A DNA stretch of 64,000 nt from Orientallactaga sibirica (GCA_036365145.1 JAEOAD010000040.1:10126501-10190500); one strand, 5' to 3'; shown: positions 1 through 12,250, numbered from the stretch's first letter. Translations and numbers: made by a program. Notes: generated by a model not told the origin, from the sequence alone.

Positions 1-476
1 TAAGAGTCCATACTAGTAGAAATGAGGTTTTTAACCTCATCAGTTTAAGTGGAGACCATTTAAATAATTTCACTGCACCAAGTGATATATTTTGTTATCC
101 TGTAAATCAATGCCACATTTTATGTCTTTTCATCTGTATTAATAACTTCAAAATCCCCCTATTAAAAGTAACCACAAATATGGCAAAGACTAAAATAATG
201 TTAGTTTACTATACTTTGAGTATGATTATGTCTTTGGTGTTTTTCATATTCTCAGAGAATGAAGTAAGAGTATAATTGCCTTTATACCCACTATTCACCT
301 GGGGAGTGTGAAAATTACTTTATATATCTGTATCTATCATCTATGTGTCAATCTATGTAGACTATCTACATAGATAATCTACCTACCATTTATTTATCTA
401 TCTCTCCATTTTGTGTTTATCTAATTGGGAAAAAAAAAAAAAAACAAGAAAATATCCTGAAATATATTATATATCT
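1..476. other. AT-rich non-coding sequence
   Basis: No gene or clear repeat seen. There is a degenerate TATC/TCTA tract near 320-410 and a short A run at 430-444. Confidence 0.5.
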
Positions 477-695
477 TGGGGCTGGAGGGATGGCTCAGCA
501 GATAGAGGTGCTTGCTTATAAACCTTATAGCCATGGTTCAACTCCCCAGTACCTATGTAAAGCCAGACAGCATAGTAGAGAAAAATGACACATGTGTCTG
601 GAGTTTGCTGTTTACAGTGGTAAGAGTCCTTGGTGTGCCCATTCTCTCTCTCTCTCTCGCTCTCTCTCTCTCTAAAATAAAATAAATAAATAAAA
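477..695 (+). repeat. DIP-type SINE (B2 superfamily)
   Basis: This is a tRNA-derived SINE. It has an A-box-like head (ggctcagcag), a decayed B-box region (ggttcaactcc), a body with 'gtgtctggagtttgc', a (TC)n stretch, and an AAATAAATAAATAAA tail that marks the + orientation. It is diverged. Elements of this type are transcribed by RNA polymerase III and copied by LINE-1 enzymes. The name DIP rests on my recall of the jerboa B2-like family. Confidence 0.8.
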
Positions 696-2064
696 ACTTA
701 GATATTTTAGGATAATATATTAAATGAGTTATACTTTTATTCCACAATCAACCTAAGCATTTTCCACACTTAACTTATTATAAGTTCATCTCTTTATGAA
801 AAAGTATAAAATTAATTTTCACTTATGGGAAGTATTATCCTACAGTTGAAAAAATTCACTGTGAAAATATCATTGGAATTAGTAGCTCCTTGGGATCTTA
901 AGAGCCATTAAGTTCTGAAAGCTGACTTGTGAAGTACTGACCACGAAACACATTCTCACCGATACTGAGAGGGCATACTGTCAGTCTAGGAGCGGGAAGT
1001 TACATAATGGCTGGGTTTCACACCCAGATATGTTTAAATTCAAAATTTGTATACGGGAAGCCTACAATGATCATTTCAATTTTCAAGGACAGTATGGCAT
1101 AGGGGTGGATCAGTATAATATAACCTTTGGGTAGAGGAACTGACAGCAGGAAATTAAGAGTTGTTGGTGATCTGGAATAGATGGTGTTTTCATTTTTATA
1201 CTTTTCCAGCATACAATATCTAGAGAGGAAGAATATTAAGTCATTTTGGTATGTGATTCAGTTTTGATTTATGAACTAGCCCAGGTTTTTTTTTTTTTTT
1301 TTTCAAAAGTAACATTAGCATGATCAGAGAAATCCTGTGAAAGCCATGGTGGTATACCACCTGTCAAAATCTCCCAGATGCCCACAATGTCCACAAACTG
1401 TGCTTCCTGTACTTGTGTCAGCTATGAGAATCTGTTAACTGCTTCATTATCTCCTCTGCTTGCCACCTTGTTCATAGAATTCACACAAACAAATGAGGTG
1501 GCAGTTCCAAGTCTTGGCCTCAGAAGGCTTGTGATCTTGTACTCTTCTAGATTCTAGGCAGGCCTGTTGCAATTTATAGCCAGGTAACTAGCAAACACCA
1601 CTGGAGTGTGACTTAAAAACCAGCTGATTTCCACGCACATCCCAGGTGATAGCAGAGGTAGAAGAAGTCTGAACCCTGTCAGCAGATATGTGTGGATTTT
1701 TTAGAACAATAAGAAATTTTTTTTTTTTTTTTAATTGAAAGATAACTAAATATACAATGTGGTGAGACTTGTGGCTTGTGGGGAAAAAAAAAAAAACCTA
1801 GATTCTTCATTGTAGGTAAATAAATAGATATCAATCATTTTAGAAGGCAATATTCCAGGAGTCTTATTGCCCTCTGTGAAGAACAAATATATCATATTTA
1901 CATAGGTACTATCTAATATTGTCTCCTCTTATTCCTGATATGACTTAGAGAACATAAAAATTGCCAAAGAAATTTGTGGTTTTCACACATGAAAACTTTT
2001 CTTAGAAACTAATCTCCAGGAATTTTACACTAAGGGTATAGAAATGAGGATTATATATGATTTC
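696..2064. other. Non-coding sequence, no gene seen
   Basis: AT-rich sequence with short T and A runs (about 1288-1304, 1717-1732, 1783-1796). No coding frame above about 65 codons and no recognisable repeat family. Old decayed repeats cannot be excluded by eye. Confidence 0.4.
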
Positions 2065-2075
2065 AAAAATTCTGA

Positions 2076-2298
2076 AATAAAAGGGGGTGGAGAGATGGCT
2101 TAGCAGTTATGGCATTTGCCTGCAAAGCCAAAGGATCCCAGTTTGATTCTCCAGGACCCATGTAAGCCAGATACACAAAGTGGTGCATGCATCTGGAGAT
2201 CGTTTGCATTGGCTGGATGCCCTGGCGTGCCCATTCTCTCTCTCTCTCTCCCTCTTTCTCTCTATCAAATAAATAAATAAAATATGTTTAAAATTTTT
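2076..2298 (+). repeat. DIP-type SINE with target-site duplication
   Basis: The head 'gagatggcttagcagt', the conserved body 'gtgcatgcatctggaga', a CT-rich stretch and an AAATAAATAAATAAA tail are all present. An 11-bp direct repeat (aaaaattctga) lies at 2065-2075 and 2299-2309, as expected for LINE-1-mediated insertion. A few A-rich bases lie between the left repeat and the element head. Confidence 0.85.
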
Positions 2299-2685
2299 AA
2301 AAATTCTGATTATCTCAACCAACTCAATAAGATTGTTCATGTTGAAGATAAAAAGGTTAAATCCTAGCTACTCTCTGGTTTTAATGGCCAAAACAAAAAA
2401 GAAAGAAAACAGATAATTATAATATTAATTAATTAATTAATATAATTATAAACATTTTTTTATTTACTCCTCCCTTTATAGGCATCCCATTATTTTCAAT
2501 GGTGAAATTTGTCAGAAGTGTTAGCAGTTTTGAAAGGAACAGTCTGTGAAAATAGTGTTGCATTCTAAGAAATAGAACCCTCAAGAAGGCAAGAAACCAA
2601 GGTGGGACTGCATTTGCTATGCAGAAGTTAGAGTTTAAGGGACTCAGGCAGATTTGCATCAGTTAGAAGGGTTAGCATTTTATAC

Positions 2686-2899
2686 ACTTTTTTACTTTTA
2701 TTTAGTTATTTTGAAAGAGAGAGCAAGAGAGAGAAAGAGGGAAAGAGAGTAGGTATGCTAGGGCTTCTAGCAACTGCAAATGAACTCCAGATGCATGTGC
2801 CACCATGTGCATCTGGCTTATGTGGATTCCAGGGAGTCAAATCTGGGTCCTTAGGTTTAGCTAGGATGCCTCTTAACTGCTAAGCCACTTCTCCAGCCC
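2686..2899 (-). repeat. DIP-type SINE, antisense
   Basis: Reading + strand: an AT-rich tail, a GA-rich stretch (complement of the CT run), 'ctccagatgcatgtgccacc', and an end at 'ctaagccacttctccagccc', the complement of the SINE head. Nearly full length and moderately diverged. Confidence 0.85.
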
Positions 2900-2933
2900 T
2901 GGTTATGAGTTTTCAAATATATGGAAGGTAGCT

Positions 2934-3310
2934 TGTTGCAATCGGCTTCACATTGATGGACAAACATCCAACCAGACACAGCTTATGGGACAAAAGTGGT
3001 TTAGTTCAGGCTTACAGCATCCAGGAGAACAATGGAAACCATGGAAGAAGCTGACTGACATTCACAAATGCAAGCAGAGAGACACCACAGCGGCAGGAGA
3101 ACACAAACTCCACCCATAAGCCCCAACTGCAGAGATCAAACTGCTCTCTCCGTGATTCAGGGGTGGAATTCAGCTCCACCCCCAAACACACCTCAGGGTT
3201 AGACTTCAACATCCCCCTTACAGTGGCATACCTCTTCACCAATAGGACTCTGCCCACTGGAAAATCAAAATTCAAGATGAGATAATGGGGCCATGTATTC
3301 CACTGCCACA
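2934..3310 (-). mobile_element. Solo LTR, MaLR/ERVL-like, antisense
   Basis: The 377-bp block begins TGTTGC and ends GCCACA on the + strand, so it has TG...CA termini. Read on the minus strand it ends '...aatgtgaagccgattgcaaca', which closely parallels the end of the LTR at 55366-55692. The polyadenylation region is decayed (ctgaactaaacc). The minus-strand 99-codon frame inside it (3012-3311) is an accident. No internal retroviral sequence flanks it, so it is read as a solo LTR. The family name is inferred from LTR architecture. Confidence 0.6.
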
Positions 3311-3368
3311 TAGACGAAATATATATTCTTCACAGCATACATGGTTGAGTAGAGCCCTATGCTTAGGC

Positions 3369-3369
<1 letters not shown>

Positions 3370-3405
<36 letters not shown>
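3370..3405. repeat. (TA)n microsatellite
   Basis: About 18 uninterrupted TA units. Confidence 0.95.
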
Positions 3406-3408
<3 letters not shown>

Positions 3409-4318
3409 TTTCAAGCAAAATAGTTCCAATACATTCTTATTATTAAAATATTAAACAGGATTATTATACATATCTGAAACCAATGTAATTTAAAATAAGA
3501 GAACATAGCATTACTTGAAATGGTATAATATGATTGCTGCTATAAGTGAGTATGAACTGGAGAATTGGGTTGTTTTTAGTTCAAGCATAAGAGATATTTG
3601 AGACTTATTAAAATGGAACTATATATTGGACACCCATTTAAGCACTTTAGCTATTTCACTTTGCTTACTCAGCAACATGATAACCTAACAAAGGAATTAT
3701 GTAAGGATGTGAAAGAAACAGTAGTTAGAGATAGATTCAGTGCTCCATTCATACCCTGGCTTTAGAGATGCAGTGCTCCATTCATACCCTGGCTTTGCTA
3801 TATACAAGCCATGTAACAGTCCCAGCCTTCAATTTCATCATCACTTAAGTCAAACTAATATATAACTCATTTTTATATATTCATTTTTATAATTAACATA
3901 TGAGAATAAGTACTATATGCCATGGCTACAAAATAGCTAGGTGATTTGAGTGCATGATTGTTTAAAGAAAATTTTGCATAAATAAATTTGCCAAATACAT
4001 TGTATTTTTCTTTAAGTATAATAATTACCCTATAAGCAGTTTTGTTCTCATGGCAAAGCCAGATATTTACACTAGAAATTAAGACATTAAGGAATGTTTT
4101 ATGGAAAGCATGTTACTTTTCCATTTCTGTATATTAAGTTATCATAAATTTAATGGCTTAGTCCAAGGCACATTTTCTGGTTTAAAATTCCTTGCAGTTT
4201 CTCGAGGCTTATGAAATTATCTGCTCAGACTTTCACAAGTTTCTATTTAAGATAAAGACTGGGCTAATGTCTCCTCTTGAAGTTTATCTGGAAAACATAA
4301 TCCAATTAAAAATGTCTT
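3406..4318. other. Non-coding sequence with a 33-bp tandem duplication
   Basis: Mostly AT-rich unique sequence. A 26-nt exact repeat starts at 3738 and again at 3771 (33-bp period), an unshared local duplication. No gene seen. Confidence 0.6.
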
Positions 4319-4552
4319 GGGGGGCTGGAGAGATGGCTTAGCTGTTAAGGAACATGCCTGCAAAGCCTAAGGACCCCTGTTTGATTTTCCAAGTCCCACA
4401 TAAACCAGATGCAGAAGGGGGCGCACATATCTTGAGTTGGTTTGCAGTGACTAGAGGCTCTGGCGCACCCATTCTCACTCTCCCTCTCTCTCTTTCCATC
4501 TCTGTCTCTAATAGAAAAATAAAAATAAAATCTTAAAAAGAAAAAAGAAAAA
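4319..4552 (+). repeat. DIP-type SINE
   Basis: Full head (gctggagagatggcttagct), body with 'gggggcgcacatatcttgag', CT-rich stretch and an AAATAAAAATAAAA tail. Moderately diverged. The 60-codon frame across it is incidental. Confidence 0.85.
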
Positions 4553-4663
4553 ACACGTCCTGGTCCAGTGATACAATTCAGGGTATAGAATGTTTGTCTT
4601 CAATCTGATCACCGCATAAACAAGGGTGACAACACATTCTCCCCATCTCAGCAAATGAAGAGT

Positions 4664-4893
4664 ATGGACTGGGAAGGTGGGGCAGTGGTTAACAGTGATT
4701 TCTTGTACAGCTTAATGGTCTGGTTTGATTCCTCAGCACCAACATAAAGTCAGATGCACAATGCAGCACATGAATCTAGAAACTGCAGTGGTAAGAGGAC
4801 CTGGCATGCCCATTCTTATTCATTATCTCACTCACTTTTCTCTCTCTCTCTCTCTGCAAATAAGTAAATAAAACTTTAGAAAAAAATCAATAA
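4664..4893 (+). repeat. DIP-type SINE, degraded
   Basis: Diverged head (ggactgggaaggtggggcag), body 'agtcagatgcacaatgcag', (TC)n and an AAATAAGTAAATAAA tail. Confidence 0.7.
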
Positions 4894-5304
4894 ATCATAG
4901 GAATATAAATTTCATTTTTGACATTAAAGCTATTATGTAAGTAAAAATGCCAACTGTATATACATGCCATTGTGAACAAATACAAGGCCATAATTATGAG
5001 CTTTGTAGACTCAGATAAATTATATAAACACTCTGTTCTCCAATTACTTGATTTACTACTTTAAGAATTGCAGCTACTTTGGAGTTTATATAAAGTACTA
5101 CATAAAAAGTAAACATATGTGGATATTGAAATTAAGAAGGCTCCTTGAATGCTTGTAGTATTATTTTAATACAATTATGAAGATATACACTGAGAGCTTT
5201 TTTTTCAGTTTCAGGGAATACATAATTTCTACATACAGGGAACACAAAAGATAACATATTTTAACAATACTAACATGTTCATAAAACGTAAGAAATATGT
5301 TTGG

Positions 5305-5594
5305 GGGCTGGAGAGATGGCTTAGCAGTTAAGGCGCCTGCCGACTAAGCCTAAGAACACTGGTTCCAATCTCCAGCGGTTCCAATCTCCAGGTCCCACAT
5401 TTAGCCAGATGCAAAGTGACACAAGGGTGCAGTGCCACACTTGACCACAAGGGGGTGCAAACATCTGGATTTCGTTCACAGCAGCTGAGAGACTGCTGGC
5501 TCGCCCATCTCTATCTGTCTCCCTCTCCCTCTCTCTCTGTCTGTCTCTGTCTCTGTGTCTCTCTCCAAAAATAAATAAAAATAATTTTTTTTAA
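5305..5594 (+). repeat. DIP-type SINE, long subfamily, with 15-bp TSD
   Basis: Standard head and tail, but the body carries about 40 extra bases between the 'agccagatgcaaa' and 'catctgg' blocks, centred on 'ccacttgaccacaaggggg'-like sequence. A short stretch near 5357-5380 is also duplicated (ggttccaatctcca occurs twice). A perfect 15-bp direct repeat (aagaaatatgtttgg) flanks it at 5290-5304 and 5595-5609, so this is a fairly young LINE-1-mediated insertion. The same long form recurs at 16074 and 30388. Confidence 0.9.
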
Positions 5595-5609
5595 AAGAAA
5601 TATGTTTGG

Positions 5610-8042
5610 TGTTTGCTATTCTGGATGGGATCTAAACAATATTAGGAAACGGTGTTTAACGGTGAGACATTTTGAACTAATTAATCTCTAAATTTATAGT
5701 AATAACATTTATAATCTCATATTTTAACATGTTTGTGGAGAAATATTATACATAAATTATATATATATATATATATGATTATATAAATTATACATAATAA
5801 ATATAAATTACAAATACAATCAAATCTATTTGTTACCCAGATTTCAGATGACAAAAGCCAATATCCATGATAGATTTGTCATCTCTTAAATTTTGAAAAA
5901 GTCTTTATGCTTAAAGCCTAGTATTTTCACAGTTTGAAAACTATGGCTCATAAAATATCTATACTTTAAAAATGTATGTCACACATCTTAAGTTATCCTA
6001 GAAATTTTTGTCTCCTTACTTAATACATACAAAGATCTCGTAGTTTATTCAGCTTTACTGAGCAAATACATATGGTGCTTTATGTCTGTGCTGCTACATA
6101 GGAAAACAGTTATAATTTATTTTGCACATTCCATAATATTTGGTAGAAAAGAAACACTTCATATTTTATGGAGTCTTTTACTCTACCAAAATAATATATT
6201 AAAAAGAAATTTATTATTCCTATAATTTAATTCTTCAATCTTATTCTTGTAATTTATTCATATGACTATCGCTTTATGCTAATAAAATGATCCACATTAT
6301 TTTATGGTTATACAGTTACTGAGATAGCTGGAAATATTAAATGTATCTTAAAGATTAATAAAATATATTATTAGTCATATGTGGTAGGCCAATTTTAGAA
6401 ATATGTTTATAATATTTCAAACATCTATCATAGAACTGTCTTAAACAATGGTAGATTAAAATGACAACTGAATTGGTTAAAGGCTTTTTCTTTTGAATTC
6501 AGATAATTTTCCATTACCAGGGAAGATTTACTTGACCTCTCAGATTGAGTATCTCTATATTTTGTGTTTTATATTTTATCTCACAGTTACATACTTTCCT
6601 TTGTTTTGGAATTAGTTGCCAATAAGTAATTCGTTTTCCTATTTTTAAGAAATGTCTTCCTCGTGCACTCTTTCTAACAGAGTAGAAAACACACCTGTTT
6701 CTGACAAAGTTCGCGCAATACCATCAGTTCCCGTGGGACACACAGTAGCTGCATAGTGGTTATAAGCTGAACAAACAGACAAACAAATGAATGGACCAAT
6801 GATGACGAATGAATGAATGAATGGCTGTGGAATTTCTCCAGAATAAAACTTGAGCCAAAGTGTTGCAGGACCAGCAGGCAACTATATTACAATCTGTTTA
6901 TAAGAATGACTTAGATGCATATGGTAGACATTTTATGAGAACTCACAGACAAAGCCCAAGTTTCATACAAATAATGAAATTTAACTGAGCATATCATATG
7001 CAGTTGAAATAAATTGCACTTTGTGAAAAGATTGTGGTGAAATAATTGAGAATTTTCTAAAATTATAAAAAAAAACATAGTAAGCATTAATCTTTTAAAT
7101 GTTAAATTTTCACGCGTGTGTGTGTTTGTACTTGTGTGTGCATATGACTTTATGTGGATACTGAGCACATACTTATGTACTATTGTTCTTGCAACCTAAC
7201 ACTTACTGTACACATTGTTAATTGCAATGGGTGTAAATGTGAGAGACTTAAATTTCTTTAAGAATGATAATTATTTCTGGGGTGGATCAGGAGGCCTAAA
7301 ATCATCTGATTGTACTTAGGTGTTTAACTCAAACTAATGCTTTTTGGAAGAAATATGAATTTTATAACTCTACATAAAAGTAGAGAAAAGTTAGAGCTGT
7401 AACAATTATTGTTTGATTATAGATAATTATCCAGTTTTTTTTTTTTTTTTTTTTTTACTCTGTAACTCTGAATGCTGTTTTAGAAAAAATCTCTTTTATA
7501 ATACTCAGTGTTCTACTTCTTTTAAGGTCAGCTGCCCTCCAGAGTGTTATCTCCAAATAATAAGTGGTCTGTACCTATTTTACACTAGAAGAAAGTTAAA
7601 TAATACATGGAATTTTGAAAGTTTGGCCTCTTTCTACTGTCCAATCATTTCATTGCTCTAGAGATTTTCTGCCCTAAAACATGTTTTAAACTCAGTTCAG
7701 TTCTACAATTCTGAACTGTAGCCTTTAAAACCATACTGCATTCTTTTATTTGATGGGCAAATATCTCCCTTCTTTTCACATTTATTTTCAGGGAGTGAAA
7801 GTAATACAAATATGATAGTGAAACAAGTAGACATGAGACAAGTAAACTGGCTGATACGTTTTACTCAATCAGTTATGAATATGCGAGTATTTACTGGACT
7901 TCAGGTGCTAGAACAGTGGTAGTTTAGCATGCAGGGTTGAGGCAATTTGCATATCACAAAACCAGTTATTAACACTGGAATTCAATTAAGGGGGAAAAGT
8001 CACGCAAAAGAAGTGCTTTATGGGTATTTTTCTACAAAAATA
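5610..8042. other. AT-rich sequence, no gene seen
   Basis: Contains a short AT repeat (5756-5777), (GAAT)n at about 6807-6823 and T runs at about 7435-7456. Open frames of at most 85 codons show no family resemblance. A less AT-rich patch lies at about 6650-6880. Confidence 0.5.
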
Positions 8043-8240
8043 TTTTATTTATTTACAAGCAGACAGAAAGAGAGAGAGAGAGAGATAGAGCAAAGACTGA
8101 GAAAAGGTGTGCCAGTACCTCCAGCTACTGCAAACAAACTTGAGATTTGTGCATCTGGATTTATGGGGGCTAATCAATCAAATCTGCGTCCTTAGGCTTT
8201 GCATGCAAGTGAAGTAACCACTGAGACATTGGTCCAGCCC
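8043..8240 (-). repeat. DIP-type SINE, antisense
   Basis: AT-rich tail, (AG)n stretch, a decayed 'gagatttgtgcatctggatt' body and an end at 'cattggtccagccc', the complement of the head. Confidence 0.8.
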
Positions 8241-8290
8241 TAATATATACATATAAATATACATATTCATATACATATACATATATATAT

Positions 8291-8376
<86 letters not shown>
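8241..8376. repeat. (ATAC)n/(AT)n compound microsatellite
   Basis: Starts directly at the head end of the DIP copy and runs through (CATATA)n into a pure (AT)n tract of about 38 bp. After it, 'aatttacaagcaggg' resembles the tail-side start of the DIP copy at 8050, which hints at a small local duplication. Confidence 0.9.
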
Positions 8377-8381
<5 letters not shown>

Positions 8382-8811
8382 ACAAGCAGGGAAAGGTAGA
8401 AGACAGAGAAGACTGTTTTTAGATTAACAAAACTATCCTTCATTTTTGTTATCTAAGATATCTAAGCGATATTGTTATCTAAGAATATAGCTTAAAAAGA
8501 AAAAGTGTAAGGGATGCAAGATTTCCTTCAAGAACCTAAAGCCAGTGGCAGTGAAACTTGAATAGACAGCCTTGGTCCACACTGTGACCCATTCTCCCTT
8601 GCACTCCTGTGTCAGTACCGAGGACCCTGGTGTGGTATGAGAACAGTCCAAAAGGCCCATGCGTGTTCTTGGCAGGTGATGGCCATCTGCCTACATTCTT
8701 CCACTTCATATTTTCATTTGTCCAATTATCTTGAGATATTTTATCATCCCTTTAAATCTCAAAACTCTTAATACATTATCCATGCTAAAGACGTTTTCAT
8801 TCCTCTCGGAA
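8377..8811. other. Non-coding sequence, no gene seen
   Basis: Unique sequence. Frames of 60-70 codons on the minus strand have no recognisable similarity. Confidence 0.4.
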
Positions 8812-8965
8812 GAAAGATTTGTCAGGGATGCATGCCAACATCCTGAGCACTTGGGCAGTTGAGGCCGAAGAATGGTGTCACATTTTAGGTCAACCTGGGT
8901 TATACCTAGTGAGTCCAAGTACAGCCTGGGACAGATAGGGAAATATATCTTTAAAATTATTTCAA
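8812..8965 (+). repeat. Old B1-like SINE
   Basis: Heavily diverged 7SL-derived sequence. It preserves the order cat-gcc-acat-cctgagcacttgg, gaggc, ggtcaacctggg, acctagtgagt, agcctggga. Confidence 0.5.
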
Positions 8966-8970
8966 AAATA

Positions 8971-9158
8971 GGGGCTTAAAAAATGGCTCAGTGTTTGAAG
9001 TGTTTGCTTGCAAAGCCTGACAGCCTGAATTCTATGACCCAGTACCCACATGAAGTCAGATGTGCAAAGTGGCACATGCAGCTGTGTTCTTCTGAAATGG
9101 TAGGTGTCTCTGGCTTGCCCAAACTCTTATTGTCTCTGTAGCTTTGAAATAAATAAAT
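8971..9158 (+). repeat. DIP-type SINE, degraded
   Basis: Head 'ggcttaaaaaatggctcagt', body 'tgtgcaaagtggcacatgca', missing most of the CT stretch, with an AAATAAATAAATGA tail. Confidence 0.75.
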
Positions 9159-9159
9159 G

Positions 9160-9194
<35 letters not shown>

Positions 9195-9195
9195 T
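9159..9195. repeat. (TA)n(CA)n microsatellite
   Basis: Begins immediately after the DIP tail, suggesting growth from it. Confidence 0.9.
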
Positions 9196-9705
9196 TAGGA
9201 AAAAATGAGATAATTTGTGTGTGGTCAATGCCTCCAACACCTGTGTTGTACTAATTCACGTTCCCATCCTTAAAGACCTCCCTCCGCTGATCAAAGCATT
9301 CTCTTTTATATGTACTTCTTTACTATTACCAGACCCCTTGTTTCACTTAAACAAACCAGCATGCCCCAAAACAATAATAGTCTTTAATTTTCCCCCAAAA
9401 GCTGTCTGGTACTCATAATAGAGAGAAATCATTTGAAAATTTTCTTCAAATGTTCTCTGTACTCTTTTATTTTTTAGTTTCATTGTATCTGTTTTCTGTG
9501 CCCTTGCTTCTACCAATAAATTTTAGATAGATGTTACCCTTGATTCAATTTCTTTATATGTTTTTTTTTTAATTCTCAAAACTTACTATATTTCTATCAA
9601 ATATGAAAAAAAACCATCCTTAATTCCAGGCGATCCATCCAATGTCTTTTGTATAGCTGCATTGTAGTTTCCACAAATTCCTCAAAAGGAAGGTGATTAT
9701 CTTTG

Positions 9706-9707
<2 letters not shown>
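9196..9707. other. Non-coding sequence, no gene seen
   Basis: Unique, T-rich. The 67-codon + strand frame at 9215-9418 shows no recognisable domain. Confidence 0.4.
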
Positions 9708-9736
<29 letters not shown>

Positions 9737-9880
9737 GGTTTTTCAAGGCAGGGTCTCACTCTAGCCCAGGCTGACCTGGAATTTACTATGTAGTCTCAGG
9801 GTGGCCTTGAACTCACTGCAATCCTCCTACCTCTGCATCCCAAGTGTTGGGATTAAAGGTGTGCGCCACCATACCTGGCT
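9708..9880 (-). repeat. B1 SINE, antisense
   Basis: Poly-T (complement of the tail), then 'caggctgacctggaattta', 'cctcctacctctgc', 'gggattaaaggtgtgcgcc' and a CTGGCT end. Essentially full length. This is a 7SL RNA-derived element. Confidence 0.92.
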
Positions 9881-10490
9881 CTGAAACGAGTAACTTTTTT
9901 GCTTAAATGAACAGAATCACTTTTATACTGGGATTCCCACCTGCATATTACTGCTTGTACATCCGCATCCAAATCGTGCGGTGAGCTGCTCCTCCCTAGC
10001 ACCCCTCAGAGGAGGCTTCCCTTTTGTGGTTATTTTCCATTCCAGTTCTCCAGAAAGCAGACCTGGGGGATGATCTAGACTGGTCATGTTTTTGGTGCAG
10101 ACACAGTAAACAAACTGGGTGAAGATGTAGGGAAAAGCGCATGCATGTCATCATTAGGCCTAGGCATGGTGGGAGGGGCCTAGGGTTCAAATCAAAGACG
10201 TTATGGGGAAAGATGTGTGCGTAGCACTTGTTTGTGAGTTTTCAAGGCCAATTTCACAATTTCTTCAAAACTTTCTCAAATATTCTCCATTCATAATGCT
10301 GTGTCAACTATGTACCCACTTGCATATACAGGACACCATACCAACAAACAGGAAACTTCCAACAATTGTGTTTGCATTCTTGATCCCATGAGAATAGGAA
10401 TTCATAGTAAACTCCACTCTGCTCATGGTTGGGAAGGCTTGGATGGTCAATCCCCCCTCTCCCCCCTGCATAAAGCAAATTTTTAAAATT
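9881..10490. other. Non-coding sequence, no gene seen
   Basis: Higher complexity and more GC than most of the window, with C runs near 10450. Overlapping 60-68 codon frames on both strands have no recognisable product. Confidence 0.4.
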
Positions 10491-10676
10491 TGCATGGTGG
10501 CGCACACCGTTAATCCCAGAACTCGGGAGGCAGATGAAGGAGGATCACCGTGAGTTCAAGGCCACCCTGAGAATACATAGTTAATTCCAGGTCAGCCTGG
10601 ACCACAGTGAGACCCTACCTCGGAAAAAAAAAAAACAAAAAACAAAAAACAAAACAAAACAAAACAAAAAAAAAAA
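10491..10676 (+). repeat. B1 SINE
   Basis: Starts 'tgcatggtggcgcacaccgt', continues with 'actcgggaggcagatgaagg' and 'aattccaggtcagcctggac', and ends in a long A-rich tail with CAAAA units. Confidence 0.93.
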
Positions 10677-12097
10677 CATTCTCATCAGGAGAGTGGTGTT
10701 TGGAGGCAGCTAAAGCCTCTAGGGACCTTGTTATGTAGTTATGTAGTGGTGGGCATTCCTCTAAGAGTGATTGTGGGACCCCATCTGTCTCGCTCACTCT
10801 GCTTCACAGCTCCCAAGGTGAATGGTTTCCAGTACAGGATGCTGTCTCCTTGTTGTTCTGCTTTGCCAGAGACCAAGGCAGAGGGCTTCTAGACTTGAGG
10901 CTAGGCCTCTAGAACCAGGCGGAAAACCAACACATCTCTATTTACAAATGAATTATCTCAGGTATTTTATCAAATGACACCAAGGTGACTTCATACCATG
11001 GTCTGCCTATTTTGGGATCAAATAAGCTAGGAGGTGTCATCAGCAACTACTTGTTGAGGAAAGATGAGCAGATAGTATTCTATCTGTAGTCTATAGTTGT
11101 ATACCATCCTATCATTGTGTCTCTCATCTTACATAATATCACATGTTTAATGTTTCTCTTCATTATACTTTATATCTAACCACACCACAAATGCGTGATA
11201 GGAAGTAGCATTTCAGGAAGTGAAGAAAGTTCAGGAAGTGAAGAAGGTTGACTAGGGAGCCAGGTTTCCCTTGTTATCAGCATGGGCCTCTCCATACATG
11301 CTTTAGCCTGAAGGCTGAGCTGGTTTCTAAAATGCTTCCTGGTTTAGTCTCCCAGCCCCTCCTCCACACAGCCCCACTGAGTAGCTGACTTGGATTTTGG
11401 TTTCCTCACAGCAAAGTTGAAACTTCTATATTTGACAACTTGACTCATGAGTGAACATAACCTGGAGAAGGATTTTAGTGGTTGTGCAGGAACAAACGCA
11501 GTGTCTTCTACGATTTCCTACATGACAAAAGGTGTTCGAGGTTAGCTAAAATTGAGCGTTTTGATTTTTATTAAAAAGCTACAAAATAAATCACAGGAAT
11601 TTGATTTCTGTCCAGAGTGTTTTCTTTCTTTTTGCACTAGACCCTCGAGGTGGCATTATCAGACTGCTCTTCCACAAGCCAGTTTCCCATCTGCAGTCTT
11701 CGTGCTTGCTACCCAGCTCCACATGAGAAGGTCAGCACCACAGAACAGCACGGAGTATCTCTAACAAACTAATGCTCACAACAGGCATGTGGCTATAGCA
11801 ATGGTGATTTCCTAATAAATGCACATTTTTGAATACATAGCAAGGAAAGGTCACAATGATTTAATGTCACATATAAAACATTAAAAAAACTGAACAAGTG
11901 GCATGAACTTGTACCTAGATAATGTTTAGGGACGTTCTGGTGGGATTTTATACTGACATTTTATCTCTGGTTAGTGATATTATCTCTACTCGTTTTTTTT
12001 TTTAAGTTTTCTTTTACTTCAAAGAAAAAAATAAGAGGTGATCAGAGCAGTTGTAGCATATTATAAATTAGCCATTTAAAGATCTAATTAAGAGTCC
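10677..12097. other. Single-copy-looking sequence, no gene seen
   Basis: Mixed-complexity DNA with a G+C-richer block at about 11260-11420. A short near-repeat 'ttcaggaagtgaagaa' occurs twice around 11212-11248. No credible coding frame. Confidence 0.4.
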
Positions 12098-12250
12098 AAC
12101 ATGGTGGCGCACGCCTTTAATCCCAGCACTCGGGAGGCAGAGGTGGGAGGATCACCGTGAGTTTGAGGGCACCCGGAGATGACATAGTCAATTCCAGGTC
12201 AGCCTGGGCCTAAGTGAGACCCTATCTCAGAAAACAACAACAACAACAAA
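12098..12250 (+). repeat. B1 SINE
   Basis: Full-length 'aacatggtggcgcacgcctt' to 'gaccctatctcag' with an A-rich (CAA)n tail. Confidence 0.93.

Noticed and set aside
7126..7150. Short TG-rich stretch as regulatory element
   Set aside because: Too short and too simple to support any call.
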